Part shown: positions 23,198 to 31,403 of the stretch, in pieces
How positions within the stretch are numbered: position 1 is the first letter of the stretch
Layout: every line of letters begins with the position of its first letter
Assembly: GCA_945861225.1 (NCBI GenBank)
Contig: CAMATU010000020.1
Coordinates: forward strand, 1-34,398
Length of the DNA stretch: 34,398 nucleotides
Source: Klebsiella pneumoniae
Lineage (GTDB): Bacteria > Pseudomonadota > Gammaproteobacteria > Ga0077536
Direction of reading: 5' to 3'
Translations under genes and position numbers: made by a program
The notes under the pieces: generated by a model
What the model was told of the DNA's origin: nothing
Database searches by the model: none
The model's input: the letters and a program-made list of their open reading frames with translations, nothing else

Positions 23198-24154
23198 ATG
23201 CCGCCAATAATTCACGTTCGCGCACCGGCCCGGCTGCACCTCGGCTTTATCGACCTGCACGGCGGCATCGGGCGACGCTTCGGCAGTATTGGCCTCGCGA
23301 TCACCGGTCTCGATGCCGAAATTTCGGCGCAACTTACCACCAGCGAGGGACTGGAAGTGCACGGCCTGGAAATCGTGCGGGCGCGCGCGGCAGCAACCCA
23401 AACCTGGGCTTGGTTGCAAGCACGGCAGGGGCTAAGGCTTGAGGTTAGAGCCGTGGCGCCAAGTCACGCGGGTCTCGGTTCTGGCACGCAACTCGCGCTC
23501 GCGGTAGCGCAGGCGCTCGCCACACTCTTCGCGCGCGACTGCGACATCCGCACCCTCGCACCAGTCGTCGGCCGCGGCGCGCGCTCGGGGATCGGTATTG
23601 CTGCGTTCGCGCAGGGTGGTCTGCTGGTCGATGGTGGACGCGGGCCGTCGAGCCCACTTGCACCGCTCCTCGCGCGACTGGAATTTCCCCCTGCCTGGCG
23701 GATAGTGCTGGTGTTCGATCACGCTCACCAAGGGTTGAATGGGGCCGCTGAACGTAGCGCGTTTGAAAACTTGCCACCAATGTCGGAGCAAGCAGCGGCG
23801 GCCCTCGCCCGCTGGTGCCTGGTAGGGCTGTTACCCGCGCTCGCCGAAGGCGACTTCGTGGAATTTTCACGCGCCGTGGCTGAAATCCAAGCGCGGGTTG
23901 GTGCCTACTTTGCCCCAGCGCAGGGAGGCTCGGCCTATACTAGTGAAAGTGTGGCGACGGCGGTCGCCGAGATCGGGCACGCGTTCAATTTGCAAGGCAT
24001 TGGTCAGAGTTCGTGGGGACCGACGGCTTTTGTTTTCGCCCCGGATGAGGCTTGCGCCGCGGCCATTCGGGATTTTGGTGAAGCGCGTCACCCCGCGTTG
24101 CAGTTTCAAATCGTCGCCGGCTGCAATCACGGCGCCAGCGTTGAATCGCGTTAA
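23198..24154 (+). CDS. mptG: Beta-ribofuranosylaminobenzene 5'-phosphate synthase
   Basis: This 318-aa GHMP-kinase-superfamily enzyme condenses 4-aminobenzoate (or 4-hydroxybenzoate) with PRPP, releasing CO2 and PPi: the first committed step of methanopterin biosynthesis. Visible motifs are the N-terminal APARLHLGFIDLHGGIGRRF (residues 9-28) and the GHMP loop PSHAGLGSGTQLALA (88-102). A C-terminal QGIGQSSWGPTAFVF is typical of this family. The ATG at 23198 follows AGGA with 4-nt spacing. First gene of the plus-strand C1 operon; mtdB begins 5 bp after it. Confidence 0.92.
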   Translation: MPPIIHVRAPARLHLGFIDLHGGIGRRFGSIGLAITGLDAEISAQLTTSEGLEVHGLEIVRARAAATQTWAWLQARQGLRLEVRAVAPSHAGLGSGTQLALAVAQALATLFARDCDIRTLAPVVGRGARSGIGIAAFAQGGLLVDGGRGPSSPLAPLLARLEFPPAWRIVLVFDHAHQGLNGAAERSAFENLPPMSEQAAAALARWCLVGLLPALAEGDFVEFSRAVAEIQARVGAYFAPAQGGSAYTSESVATAVAEIGHAFNLQGIGQSSWGPTAFVFAPDEACAAAIRDFGEARHPALQFQIVAGCNHGASVESR

Positions 24155-24159
24155 GAGGT

Positions 24160-25071
24160 ATGAAGTTGAAAGATCCCTACCTGTTGCATATTTTTAGTCC
24201 GACCAAGTATGTCAGCCCGTTCGACATCAACATGGCCTATGAGGCGCATTACGATGCCGTGATCCCGTACTGCAATGTCACCTTGGAAGAAATTCATGCG
24301 CTGACCCAGGACACGATTTTCTCGCGCAGTCCGGAAGGCGTGCGGCGCACCGGAATCTTTGTGGGTGGTCGTGACTTCGAATTGGCGATTGAGATGTTGG
24401 AGGCGGCGCGCCGCGCGATGGTGCCGCCATTCGCAGTCTCGGTGCTGGCCGATCCCAGTGGGGCAATTACGACCGCTGCCGCAATGGTGGCGATGGCCGA
24501 GCATTGGTTGCACGTAAAGTTCAGCACGGATTTCGCCGGTAAGCGGGTGGTCATCTTTGGCGGAACGGGGCCGGTGGGCGCCTGCGTGGGGCTGCTCGCC
24601 GCGCGCTGCGCGGCGCAGGTTTATCTGGTCAGCAATCGTGGGACCGAACAAGCAGCGCAGGCCGCGCAACTTATTGCGCAACGCTTCGGATGCGAATTGC
24701 ACGGGGCCGATGGCGGCTCGCCTGCGGCGTTAGCGAAAATTCTCGATGACGCCGAGGTGATTTTCAATACCGCCAAGGCGGGTGTGCGCATCGTCGATCT
24801 CGAAGCGCTGCACAAGGCGCGCAAACTGGCGGTTGCCGTGGATGCGAACGCGGTGCCGCCCACCGGTATCGAGGGCATCAAACTCAAAGACAACGGCGCG
24901 CCATTACAAGCGCCGAGTGGCGGCGTCGGGATCGGTGCACTCGCGGTCGGTGATGTGAAGTATCGCGTCCACACTGGGCTTCTCACCCGCATGTATGAAT
25001 CGTCGGTGCCGATCTATCTCTCCTTTGACGAAGCGTTTGCGCTCGCCCGCCAGATCGTCGCCGCGCGCTGA
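24160..25071 (+). CDS. mtdB: NAD(P)-dependent methylene-H4MPT dehydrogenase
   Basis: This 303-aa cytoplasmic enzyme oxidises methylene-H4MPT to methenyl-H4MPT. The N-terminus (LHIFSPTKYVSPFDINMAYE, residues 9-28) is the family signature. The Rossmann motif VVIFGGTGPVGACVG is at 130-144, and NTAKAGVRIVD with VAVDANAVPPTGIEGI closes the cofactor site. The gene follows mptG by 5 bp with AGAGGT upstream of the ATG. MtdB is the bacterial H4MPT-specific type rather than MtdA. Confidence 0.94.
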   Translation: MKLKDPYLLHIFSPTKYVSPFDINMAYEAHYDAVIPYCNVTLEEIHALTQDTIFSRSPEGVRRTGIFVGGRDFELAIEMLEAARRAMVPPFAVSVLADPSGAITTAAAMVAMAEHWLHVKFSTDFAGKRVVIFGGTGPVGACVGLLAARCAAQVYLVSNRGTEQAAQAAQLIAQRFGCELHGADGGSPAALAKILDDAEVIFNTAKAGVRIVDLEALHKARKLAVAVDANAVPPTGIEGIKLKDNGAPLQAPSGGVGIGALAVGDVKYRVHTGLLTRMYESSVPIYLSFDEAFALARQIVAAR

Positions 25072-26182
25072 GACGATTATCGTCCTCGCCCAGGCGGGGC
25101 GCCAACTGGCCACTGCGGCACGCAGTGCCGGTTGCGTGCCAATCGTCATTGATCGCTTTGGTGATGCCGATACTCAGGCCGCCGCCGCGAGCGTCTCGGT
25201 GGTGGCGGCGAATACCGAAGGTTTATTGGATGCCGATGAGGTGTTAGCCGTCGTCGCGCGTGTACGCCGACAGATGCCCGATGCGACAGTCGTGTGGGGC
25301 GGTGGTCTCGAAGCGCAGCCCGAACTTCTAAGTACCCTCGCCCACGAGGGCGCTGTGCTGGGCAGCGATCTCGCGGCCCTGCAGTGGCTACGAAGCCCAG
25401 AATTACTGGCGCGTGAATTGGCCACGCTTGGTGTGCCTGTGCCGAGCGTCGTGCGCACGGCACAAGGGGATCATGGCTGGCTGCGCAAGCGTTGCGCGGC
25501 GGCCGGCGGTTGGCATGTGCAACCCTATGCGCCGGGATCGCCGGTACTGCCGGCGGAGTATTTACAGCGTGTGGTGACCGGGCAGTCGTATTCCTGCACC
25601 TTCCTCGCGATGCACGATTCAATCTTTGAACTGGGTTTCAATCAGCATCTGAACCTGCAACCCTCGCGCGCGATGCCGTATCGCTATGGGGGCGCGCTGG
25701 CCGGCGCGTTATTGCCGACCGAGGTGCAGCAGGCCTGCGCAGACTATGCGCGACGCATTACGCGACATTTTGCCTGGCGCGGACTGTGTGGCTTCGATTT
25801 CATCGCTGACGGTCGCGATCTGGCGGTGGTCGATCTGAACCCACGGCCGACGGCGACCTTTGATTTGACCTATCCCGCAGGCGCCGCTTTCGCAGCCCAT
25901 CTCGCCGCCTGTCGTGACCAACCATTACCGGCTTTGGTCGCACGCCAGACCGTTCGTGGGCATCTCGTGTGTTACGCGACGGATGCCATTCAAATTCCAA
26001 AATCGCTAGACTGGCCGCGTTGGGTAGCGGACCGACCACGCGCCGGTAGCGTGGTGTCAGCCGGCGCGCCACTGTGTTCGATTCAGGCTGCGAGTGGCAA
26101 TGCAGGGGCTACGCTTGCGCTGCTCAACTCGCGGCTCGCGAGCATTCAAAAAATCACCAGTTTCGGAGAGAAACCATGCTGA
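24995..26182 (+). CDS. ATP-grasp protein of the H4MPT C1 island (Orf5-type)
   Basis: This protein of up to 395 aa carries ATP-grasp-like features: GWHVQPYAPGSPVLPAEYLQ, GLCGFDFIADGRDLAVVDLN and PRPTATFD, a metal-binding DxNPR-type motif. Genes of this type lie between mtdB and mch in many methylotroph C1 islands. A peptide- or amide-ligase step in methylofuran or H4MPT synthesis is likely but unassigned; MfnD-like tyrosine/tyramine:glutamate ligation is one candidate. The start is unclear: recognisable protein begins at AETIIVLAQAG, right at the mtdB stop. The only starts are ATG 24995 (77-bp overlap) or TTG at 25025 or 25037. The 3' end overlaps mch by 7 bp. Confidence 0.8.
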   Translation: MNRRCRSISPLTKRLRSPARSSPRAETIIVLAQAGRQLATAARSAGCVPIVIDRFGDADTQAAAASVSVVAANTEGLLDADEVLAVVARVRRQMPDATVVWGGGLEAQPELLSTLAHEGAVLGSDLAALQWLRSPELLARELATLGVPVPSVVRTAQGDHGWLRKRCAAAGGWHVQPYAPGSPVLPAEYLQRVVTGQSYSCTFLAMHDSIFELGFNQHLNLQPSRAMPYRYGGALAGALLPTEVQQACADYARRITRHFAWRGLCGFDFIADGRDLAVVDLNPRPTATFDLTYPAGAAFAAHLAACRDQPLPALVARQTVRGHLVCYATDAIQIPKSLDWPRWVADRPRAGSVVSAGAPLCSIQAASGNAGATLALLNSRLASIQKITSFGEKPC

Positions 26183-27159
26183 CCGAGAATCTTTTGCCGC
26201 GCGCGAATGTGAATCTATGCGCGCAACCGTTAGTGCTTCGATTGCTGGCAGAGCCCGCGCGCTATCGCGTCGGCGTGTCCACCTTGCCGGGCGGCACCCG
26301 CATCATTGATGCCGGAATCGCGTATCCAGGCGGCCTGGAAGCGGGTCGTCTCATCAGCGAAATCTGCATGGGCGGGCTTGGTCAGGTCAGCTTGCGCGCG
26401 TCGTCGCCGTTTAAACGCTGGCTCTGGCAGGTGGATGTGCACGCGAGTGATCCGGTCACGGCCTGTCTCGCGTCGCAGTACGCGGGCTGGAGTCTCAATC
26501 ATGGCAAAGGCAAAGAAGGCTTTAATGCGCTCGGCTCGGGACCCGGGCGCTCGGTTGGTAGCCGTGAGGAGCTTTTTAAGGAATTGGCTTACCGCAATCC
26601 GCCGGCAGATACCTGCCTGGTATTAGAGGTCGATCGCATCCCGCCACCGGAAATCATCGATAAGATCACCAGCTATTGCGCAATCGAGCCCGCGCAGCTC
26701 ACGTTGATTCTCACGCCCACTTCGAGTCTTGCCGGTGGCGTACAAATTGTGGCGCGCGTCCTGGAAGTCGCGCTGCATAAACTTCACGCGTTGAAATTCC
26801 CGCTGGACAAATTGGTCGATGGCGCAGGCACGGCACCAGTGCCGCCGCCCTCGAGCGATTTCATCACTGCGATGGGCCGCACCAACGACGCGATTCTATT
26901 TGGCGGTAATGTACAGCTCTATGTTGATGTGGAAGATGACGTGGCGCGCGATCTCGCGGCAGCGCTGCCAAGCTCGGCCTCCAAGGATTTTGGCAAACCG
27001 TTCGGCAAAATTTTTAAAGACTACAAGTACGATTTCTATCAGATCGATCCGCTGCTGTTCTCGCCCGCGCAGTGCACTGTCACCGCGATGAAGTCCGGGC
27101 GCTCCTTTGCCGGTGGTGCGTTACGTGAAGATCTGTTGGATCTCTCCTTCGGCGGATGA
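26176..27159 (+). CDS. mch: Methenyl-H4MPT cyclohydrolase
   Basis: This 327-aa cytoplasmic enzyme hydrolyses methenyl-H4MPT to formyl-H4MPT. Family segments are visible throughout: GTRIIDAGIAYPGGLEAGR, ASQYAGWSLNHGKGKEGFNA, GSGPGRSV, DKLVDGAGTAPVPPPSSDFI, AMGRTNDAILFGG and FGKPFGKIFKDYKYDFYQID. The ATG at 26176 is set by GGAGAG 5 nt upstream and overlaps the previous gene's stop by 7 bp; the stop overlaps the next start by ATGA. Length is normal for the family. Confidence 0.95.
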   Translation: MLTENLLPRANVNLCAQPLVLRLLAEPARYRVGVSTLPGGTRIIDAGIAYPGGLEAGRLISEICMGGLGQVSLRASSPFKRWLWQVDVHASDPVTACLASQYAGWSLNHGKGKEGFNALGSGPGRSVGSREELFKELAYRNPPADTCLVLEVDRIPPPEIIDKITSYCAIEPAQLTLILTPTSSLAGGVQIVARVLEVALHKLHALKFPLDKLVDGAGTAPVPPPSSDFITAMGRTNDAILFGGNVQLYVDVEDDVARDLAAALPSSASKDFGKPFGKIFKDYKYDFYQIDPLLFSPAQCTVTAMKSGRSFAGGALREDLLDLSFGG

Positions 27160-28070
27160 GGGCGAGTTTCGCGCGCGATCCACGCATCGTTATTTTTACC
27201 GATGATCCGGGCTGGCACGGCAGGATGTTGGTGGCCGCGCTGGCTGCGCGCGGGCTCAAAGCTGAGTATTGCTCGCTCAAGGATTGCACCTTCGAAATCA
27301 CTGACGCACAGCCGCGCATGCTGTTGCCGGGTTTCGCCGGCGCGCTGCCCGCTGGCGCGTTTGTGCGCGGTGTGCCGGGTGGCAGCTTGGAGGAAGTCGT
27401 GCTGCGGCTCGATTTTCTGCATTGCCTTGCGCAGTGTGGCGTGCCGGTCTTCAACAGTGGGCGCGCGATTGAGCGTACCGTCGATAAAGCGCTGACGAGT
27501 TTCCAGTTGGCGCTGCAGGGCTTGCCCACCCCACGCACCTGGGTGTGTGAGTCGGTGGCCAGGGCAACAGAGATTGCGGCGCCATTATTCGCGGCAGGTT
27601 GTTCGCTGGTGATGAAACCGCTATTCGGTTCGCAGGGCGAAGGTCTGCTGCGCATTGATTCAACAGCCGCGCTCGCCGCGGCGGCGCCGGTGGGCGGTGT
27701 TTTTTATCTGCAGGAATATTTGTCGCGCGGCGGGCCGCCCTATCGCGACTGGCGGGTGCTCGTGATCGACGGCGTGGCGCGCTTCGCCATGGAGCGAATT
27801 AGCGCGCACTGGATTACGAACCGCGCCCAGGGCGCGACCTGTGTAGCAGCCCCGTTAGAACCAGCGCTGGCGCGACTGGCGGCCGCCGCCGCAGCGGCGG
27901 TGGAGATCGACTACGCCGGTGTTGATCTCATGCAGGATGCGCAAGGGCAGTGGTGTGTGGGTGAGGTGAATGGCGTGCCTGCGTGGTGGGGGCTCACCCA
28001 GGCAACCGGGGCGGCGGTGACCGACGCGCTGGTGGACGCCTTCTGCCGCCGTCTGCGTCCTGCGCGATGA
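27156..28070 (+). CDS. RimK-like ATP-grasp ligase of the C1 island (Orf7-type)
   Basis: This 304-aa protein has RimK/MptN-like organisation: an N-terminal domain (RIVIFTDDPGWHGRMLVAAL), a central FNSGRAIERTVDKALTSFQL and LPTPRTWVC, the ATP-grasp Lys loop LVMKPLFGSQGEGL (152-165), RDWRVLVIDG, and the metal-ligand motif CVGEVNGVPAWWGL. RimK-family ligases add glutamate to cofactors, including H4MPT (MptN) in archaea, so a glutamyl- or polyglutamyl-ligase role in H4MPT or methylofuran synthesis is a reasonable inference. It overlaps mch and the next gene by ATGA on each side. Confidence 0.83.
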   Translation: MRASFARDPRIVIFTDDPGWHGRMLVAALAARGLKAEYCSLKDCTFEITDAQPRMLLPGFAGALPAGAFVRGVPGGSLEEVVLRLDFLHCLAQCGVPVFNSGRAIERTVDKALTSFQLALQGLPTPRTWVCESVARATEIAAPLFAAGCSLVMKPLFGSQGEGLLRIDSTAALAAAAPVGGVFYLQEYLSRGGPPYRDWRVLVIDGVARFAMERISAHWITNRAQGATCVAAPLEPALARLAAAAAAAVEIDYAGVDLMQDAQGQWCVGEVNGVPAWWGLTQATGAAVTDALVDAFCRRLRPAR

Positions 28071-28981
28071 ACGACGGCGACGACGCGCCGCGGCGCGCGT
28101 GGGTGATGGACGCCTTTCGCACCGCCTGTCGTTACGACGTGTTGGCTGTGAAGCCTGGCAATGTCAGTGTGCTAAGTCCCGGGCATCGCATGACCGCACG
28201 AGATTTTTTGGTGAGCGCGGCGGTCGCGGTGGCGCCGGCGTCCGCGACTGGCGCGGGTGTTGGCGCCAGTGTCTGTGCAGCGGTGGACGCGACCTTGGCG
28301 GCCGTTGGCTGCAACACGAATCTCGGGATTTTGTTATTAGCAGTGCCCTTGATGCACGCGGCACTCCGCCGCCGCGCCAGTCAATCCTTACGCGCGAGCT
28401 TGCGCGAGGTTTTGGCGGGCACGACGGTGGCGGATTCCGTGGCCGTATTCACGGCGATTCGTCGCGCGAATCCTGCCGGTCTCGGCACCGCCGCGCGCGA
28501 GGACGTCGCTGACGCGCCCACCTTGCCTTTGCTTGAAATCATGGCACTTGCCAAGGCGCGCGATGCACTCTCTGCGCAGTACGCCAATGGGTTCGAGGCG
28601 GTCTTTCAGTTGGGAGTGCCCACCTTGCGCGCAAGCTGTCAGCAGGGATCTGTGCTGTCGCTGGCGACGACGGCCTGTTATATGGGTTTTCTGAGCGCTT
28701 TTCCCGATACGCACATCGCACGTAAGCTCGGCACCGCAGCCGCAGTCGAAATCCAGCAGCGCGGGCAGGCGGTGGAATCGACGTGGAAAGCGTGCCAGAA
28801 TCCAGCGCGTCGCAGGTCGCTCCTTTCAGCGTTCGATAACGCGCTAAAAAACGAGGGGGTGAATCCGGGAACCAGCGCGGATCTCACCGTGGCCAGCTTG
28901 TTGGCATGGCTGCTGGATACCGCCCCACCCAGACATCACGGGCTAAGCGTCCCGTCTGGCGCACAGGCGAACCCTAAATGA
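28067..28981 (+). CDS. Triphosphoribosyl-dephospho-CoA synthase-like protein (CitG/MdcB family)
   Basis: This 304-aa protein resembles CitG/MdcB, which make the triphosphoribosyl-dephospho-CoA prosthetic-group precursor from dephospho-CoA and ATP. Matching segments are AFRTACRYDVLAVKPGNVSV, VGCNTNLGILLLAVPL, PAGLGTAAREDVADAP, and a C-terminal NPGTSADLTVASLLAWLL. No citrate or malonate decarboxylase gene is nearby; instead it is coupled (ATGA) to the RimK-like gene and followed by fae, so a role in C1-cofactor synthesis is more likely. Homologues are known in other methylotroph C1 islands without an assigned reaction. The ATG at 28067 is preferred over the longer frame beginning 27983. Confidence 0.8.
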   Translation: MNDGDDAPRRAWVMDAFRTACRYDVLAVKPGNVSVLSPGHRMTARDFLVSAAVAVAPASATGAGVGASVCAAVDATLAAVGCNTNLGILLLAVPLMHAALRRRASQSLRASLREVLAGTTVADSVAVFTAIRRANPAGLGTAAREDVADAPTLPLLEIMALAKARDALSAQYANGFEAVFQLGVPTLRASCQQGSVLSLATTACYMGFLSAFPDTHIARKLGTAAAVEIQQRGQAVESTWKACQNPARRRSLLSAFDNALKNEGVNPGTSADLTVASLLAWLLDTAPPRHHGLSVPSGAQANPK

Positions 28982-29027
28982 CCCAAAAACGACTTAGGCA
29001 AAAATTCACATTAGAGGAGAACGCACA

Positions 29028-29537
29028 ATGGCTGTTGTAGATAGAGTATTAGTGGGTGAATCATTGGTGGGTGACGGCAACGAAGTCGCGCACATTGATC
29101 TCATCATGGGACCGCGCGGCAGCGCCGCCGAAACCGCTTTCTGTAATTGCATCACGAATAACAAGGACGGCTTCAGCAGCTTGCTGGCAGTGGTAGCACC
29201 AAATCTGGCGACCAAGCCGAACACCGTGATGTTCAACAAGGTGACCATCAAGGGCTCGAAGCAGGCAGTCCAGATGTTCGGTCCCGCGCAACGCGGTGTG
29301 GCCATGGCAGTCGCGGATTGTGTCGAAGACGGCACCATCCCGATGAATGAAGCGGATGACATCTTCATTTGCGTTGGCGTGTTTATTCATTGGCTCGCCG
29401 AAGACGACAAAAAAATCCAGGACTATAACTACCAGGCGGTGAAAGAGTCGATCAAACGCGCCATTGCGCGTGAGCCGAAGGCCGCCCAGGTCGTCGCGCA
29501 GAAGGGCAAGTCCAGCCACCCCTTCCAGGCCAAGTAA
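29028..29537 (+). CDS. fae: Formaldehyde-activating enzyme
   Basis: This 169-aa protein condenses formaldehyde with H4MPT to methylene-H4MPT, linking methanol oxidation to the C1 pathway. The catalytic His22 is in [14 protein letters not shown], followed by the invariant [20 protein letters not shown] and [20 protein letters not shown]. Full family length. AGAGGAG lies 9 nt before the ATG at 29028. It is separated from the upstream gene by 46 bp, so it may also have its own promoter, as fits a very abundant protein; it ends at an intrinsic terminator. Confidence 0.97.
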   Translation: MAVVDRVLVGESLVGDGNEVAHIDLIMGPRGSAAETAFCNCITNNKDGFSSLLAVVAPNLATKPNTVMFNKVTIKGSKQAVQMFGPAQRGVAMAVADCVEDGTIPMNEADDIFICVGVFIHWLAEDDKKIQDYNYQAVKESIKRAIAREPKAAQVVAQKGKSSHPFQAK

Positions 29538-29564
29538 ACGTCGCCTTTCGGCGGTGAGACAAAG

Positions 29565-29590
29565 CCCCGCGCAAGCGGGGTTTTGCTTTT
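29565..29590 (+). terminator. Intrinsic terminator after fae
   Basis: A 6-bp stem CCCCGC/GCGGGG with a GCAA tetraloop (29565-29580) is followed by TTTTGCTTTT, 27 bp past the fae stop. It ends the mptG-fae operon and faces the convergent HisA-like gene. Confidence 0.85.
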
Positions 29591-29606
29591 AGCGATGTCG
29601 GTTGGG

Positions 29607-30320
29607 CTATGAGATGTCCGCTGCCGCCAGTGCTGGCGCGGACACTCGACCATCATGCAGCGCCGTCGCGAGCAGGACCGCAGCGACCCCTTGGGTGTGC
29701 AAGGCGTGTAGATCGGCGGCGTCCCGCACCCCCCCGGCCGCAATCACCGCGCAGTCCGGTGCGCTGTGCTGCAAGCGGGCGAGCAGGGCCAGATCTGGCC
29801 CGCGCGAACTCCCGACATAATCCAGATTCATCGCAATCACCCGCGAGGTCCACCAGGCGGGTTGCGTGAAAAGCGCAGAGGGCCCGAGCGCGGCGCCAGC
29901 CAGATGATCCAACGACAGGATCGGCTCCAAGCGTCCCGCGCACCGCGCGCGGCAGGCAAGATAGGCCGACAGATCCCGCAAGGATTCACTGCCGATCACG
30001 CAGCGCACATTGGGGGCCGCGAGATACACCGGCAAAGTGGTGCGCGCGCCAAAGGCGGCATCCACCCAAAACTCCAGCTGGGCGTGTTGCGCCACGAGGT
30101 CCGCTATCTCATGATCGCTCTCGCCACGTCCCTGCAGTGCGTTGAGATCGGCCAGATAGCAATGACGGAATGGATAGAGACCCAACAGTCCGGCCAGGAT
30201 TGCCGGCGCGTGCGAGGTCGGCGCGAGTGGCGTGTGCAGCGGTCGGTAAGCGGTGCGTTCGCCGCGCACGGCGTGCACGACCAGGCCATCCAGTAAATCC
30301 AATACGGGTACAGTGAGCAC
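29607..30320 (-). CDS. HisA/HisF-like TIM-barrel protein of the C1 island
   Basis: This 237-aa protein is a (beta/alpha)8 barrel related to phosphoribosylformimino-AICAR-phosphate isomerase: it opens VPVLDLLDGLVVHAVRGERT, with Asp8 matching the HisA general base, has SLDHLAG in mid-protein where HisA has its second Asp, and ends CAVIAAGGVRDAADLHALHT. It lacks the histidine-gene context, and HisA-like proteins of this kind recur in H4MPT gene islands with unknown function. The start is GTG at 30320 (an upstream stop and no ATG in frame). It is the only minus-strand gene between the two plus-strand C1 operons, divergent from the next gene with only 45 bp between. Confidence 0.78.
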   Translation of the reverse strand: MLTVPVLDLLDGLVVHAVRGERTAYRPLHTPLAPTSHAPAILAGLLGLYPFRHCYLADLNALQGRGESDHEIADLVAQHAQLEFWVDAAFGARTTLPVYLAAPNVRCVIGSESLRDLSAYLACRARCAGRLEPILSLDHLAGAALGPSALFTQPAWWTSRVIAMNLDYVGSSRGPDLALLARLQHSAPDCAVIAAGGVRDAADLHALHTQGVAAVLLATALHDGRVSAPALAAADIS

Positions 30321-30365
30321 GATGAGCAGCTCTCGATGTGATCCAGGAAGGCAATCTTAGAACCC

Positions 30366-31403
30366 ATGCGGGCGCAGTACTACGGTTGGGATGTGGGCGG
30401 CGCGCATTTGAAATTTGCTGCGCTGGATGCGGCTGGCGAGGTGCTCGTCGTGCGCCAGTTAGCCTGTCCGCTGTGGCAGGGCGCAAGCGTGCTGCGCGAT
30501 GCACTGTCCTTGCTGGTCGCGGAGTTCGGCTTGCAAACCGGCGTGCACGCCATTTCCATGACCGGTGAGTTGTGCGATGTGTTCGCCACTCGCACTGAGG
30601 GCGTCACGGCAATTTTGGCGGTGCTGGAAACGCAGCTTGGCGGGACCCTGTGGGTCTATCGGGCCGCCGGGTGGTCTAACGTGCGCGCCGCGCGCGATCA
30701 GGTGGAGGAGGTGGCGTCGATGAATTGGCATGCCACTGCCGCGTATGCGGCAACCCTGGTCGATGCAGGCTGGTTGTTGGATATTGGGAGCACCACGACC
30801 GACTTGATTCCATTGCGCGGTGGGCAATGCGCCGCGCGTGGCTTCACGGACGCGACGCGGATGGCGACGGGAGAGTTGGTCTATACCGGGGTTTGTCGCA
30901 CCCCGGTGATGGCAGTCAGTCAACGGGTTCCGTGGCGCGGTCAGTGGCGCGGAATGGCCGCGGAATTTTTTGCGAATATGGCAGATGTTTATCGCATCAC
31001 CGACGAATTGCCGGTGGGGGCCGATATGTTGCCGAGCGCCGATCAGCGTCCGGCTGATGTCGCCCACAGCCTGCAGCGCCTGGCCCGGATGTTAGGAGAG
31101 GACGCAATTCCTGCGGACTACGCCGCGCTCCGCGAGTGTGCACATTATCTCAGCGTCACTCAGCTCGTCAGCATTGTCGAAGCCATGTCGTTAGTCGCCA
31201 GCCGCATGCCTCCCGCTGCGGGCACCGTGCTAATCGGCGCTGGCGTCGGACAATTTCTCGCCCGCCGGGTGGCACTCATTCGCCAGTTGGAATACGTAGA
31301 CTTTGCGGATCTCGCCGGTATCCCGCGCCAGATTGCCGCCCAAGCTTCGCATTGTGCGCCCGCCATCGCGCTGGCGCGCCTGGCCGCGCTTGCTCACTTA
31401 TGA
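30366..31403 (+). CDS. H4MPT-linked C1 transfer pathway protein (TIGR03123-type, hydantoinase/ASKHA-like)
   Basis: This 345-aa protein resembles the uncharacterised H4MPT-linked C1-transfer protein family related to hydantoinase/oxoprolinase ATPases. The N-terminal phosphate-binding motif is YYGWDVGGAHLKFAAL (residues 5-20) and the second is LLDIGSTTTDLIPLRGGQ (137-154), followed by GELVYTGVCRTPV. The C-terminal VLIGAGVGQFLARRVA completes the ASKHA fold. The family is confined to organisms with H4MPT C1 enzymes, so cofactor biosynthesis is implied; the reaction is unknown. The stop overlaps the pabB start by ATGA. Confidence 0.84.
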   Translation: MRAQYYGWDVGGAHLKFAALDAAGEVLVVRQLACPLWQGASVLRDALSLLVAEFGLQTGVHAISMTGELCDVFATRTEGVTAILAVLETQLGGTLWVYRAAGWSNVRAARDQVEEVASMNWHATAAYAATLVDAGWLLDIGSTTTDLIPLRGGQCAARGFTDATRMATGELVYTGVCRTPVMAVSQRVPWRGQWRGMAAEFFANMADVYRITDELPVGADMLPSADQRPADVAHSLQRLARMLGEDAIPADYAALRECAHYLSVTQLVSIVEAMSLVASRMPPAAGTVLIGAGVGQFLARRVALIRQLEYVDFADLAGIPRQIAAQASHCAPAIALARLAALAHL

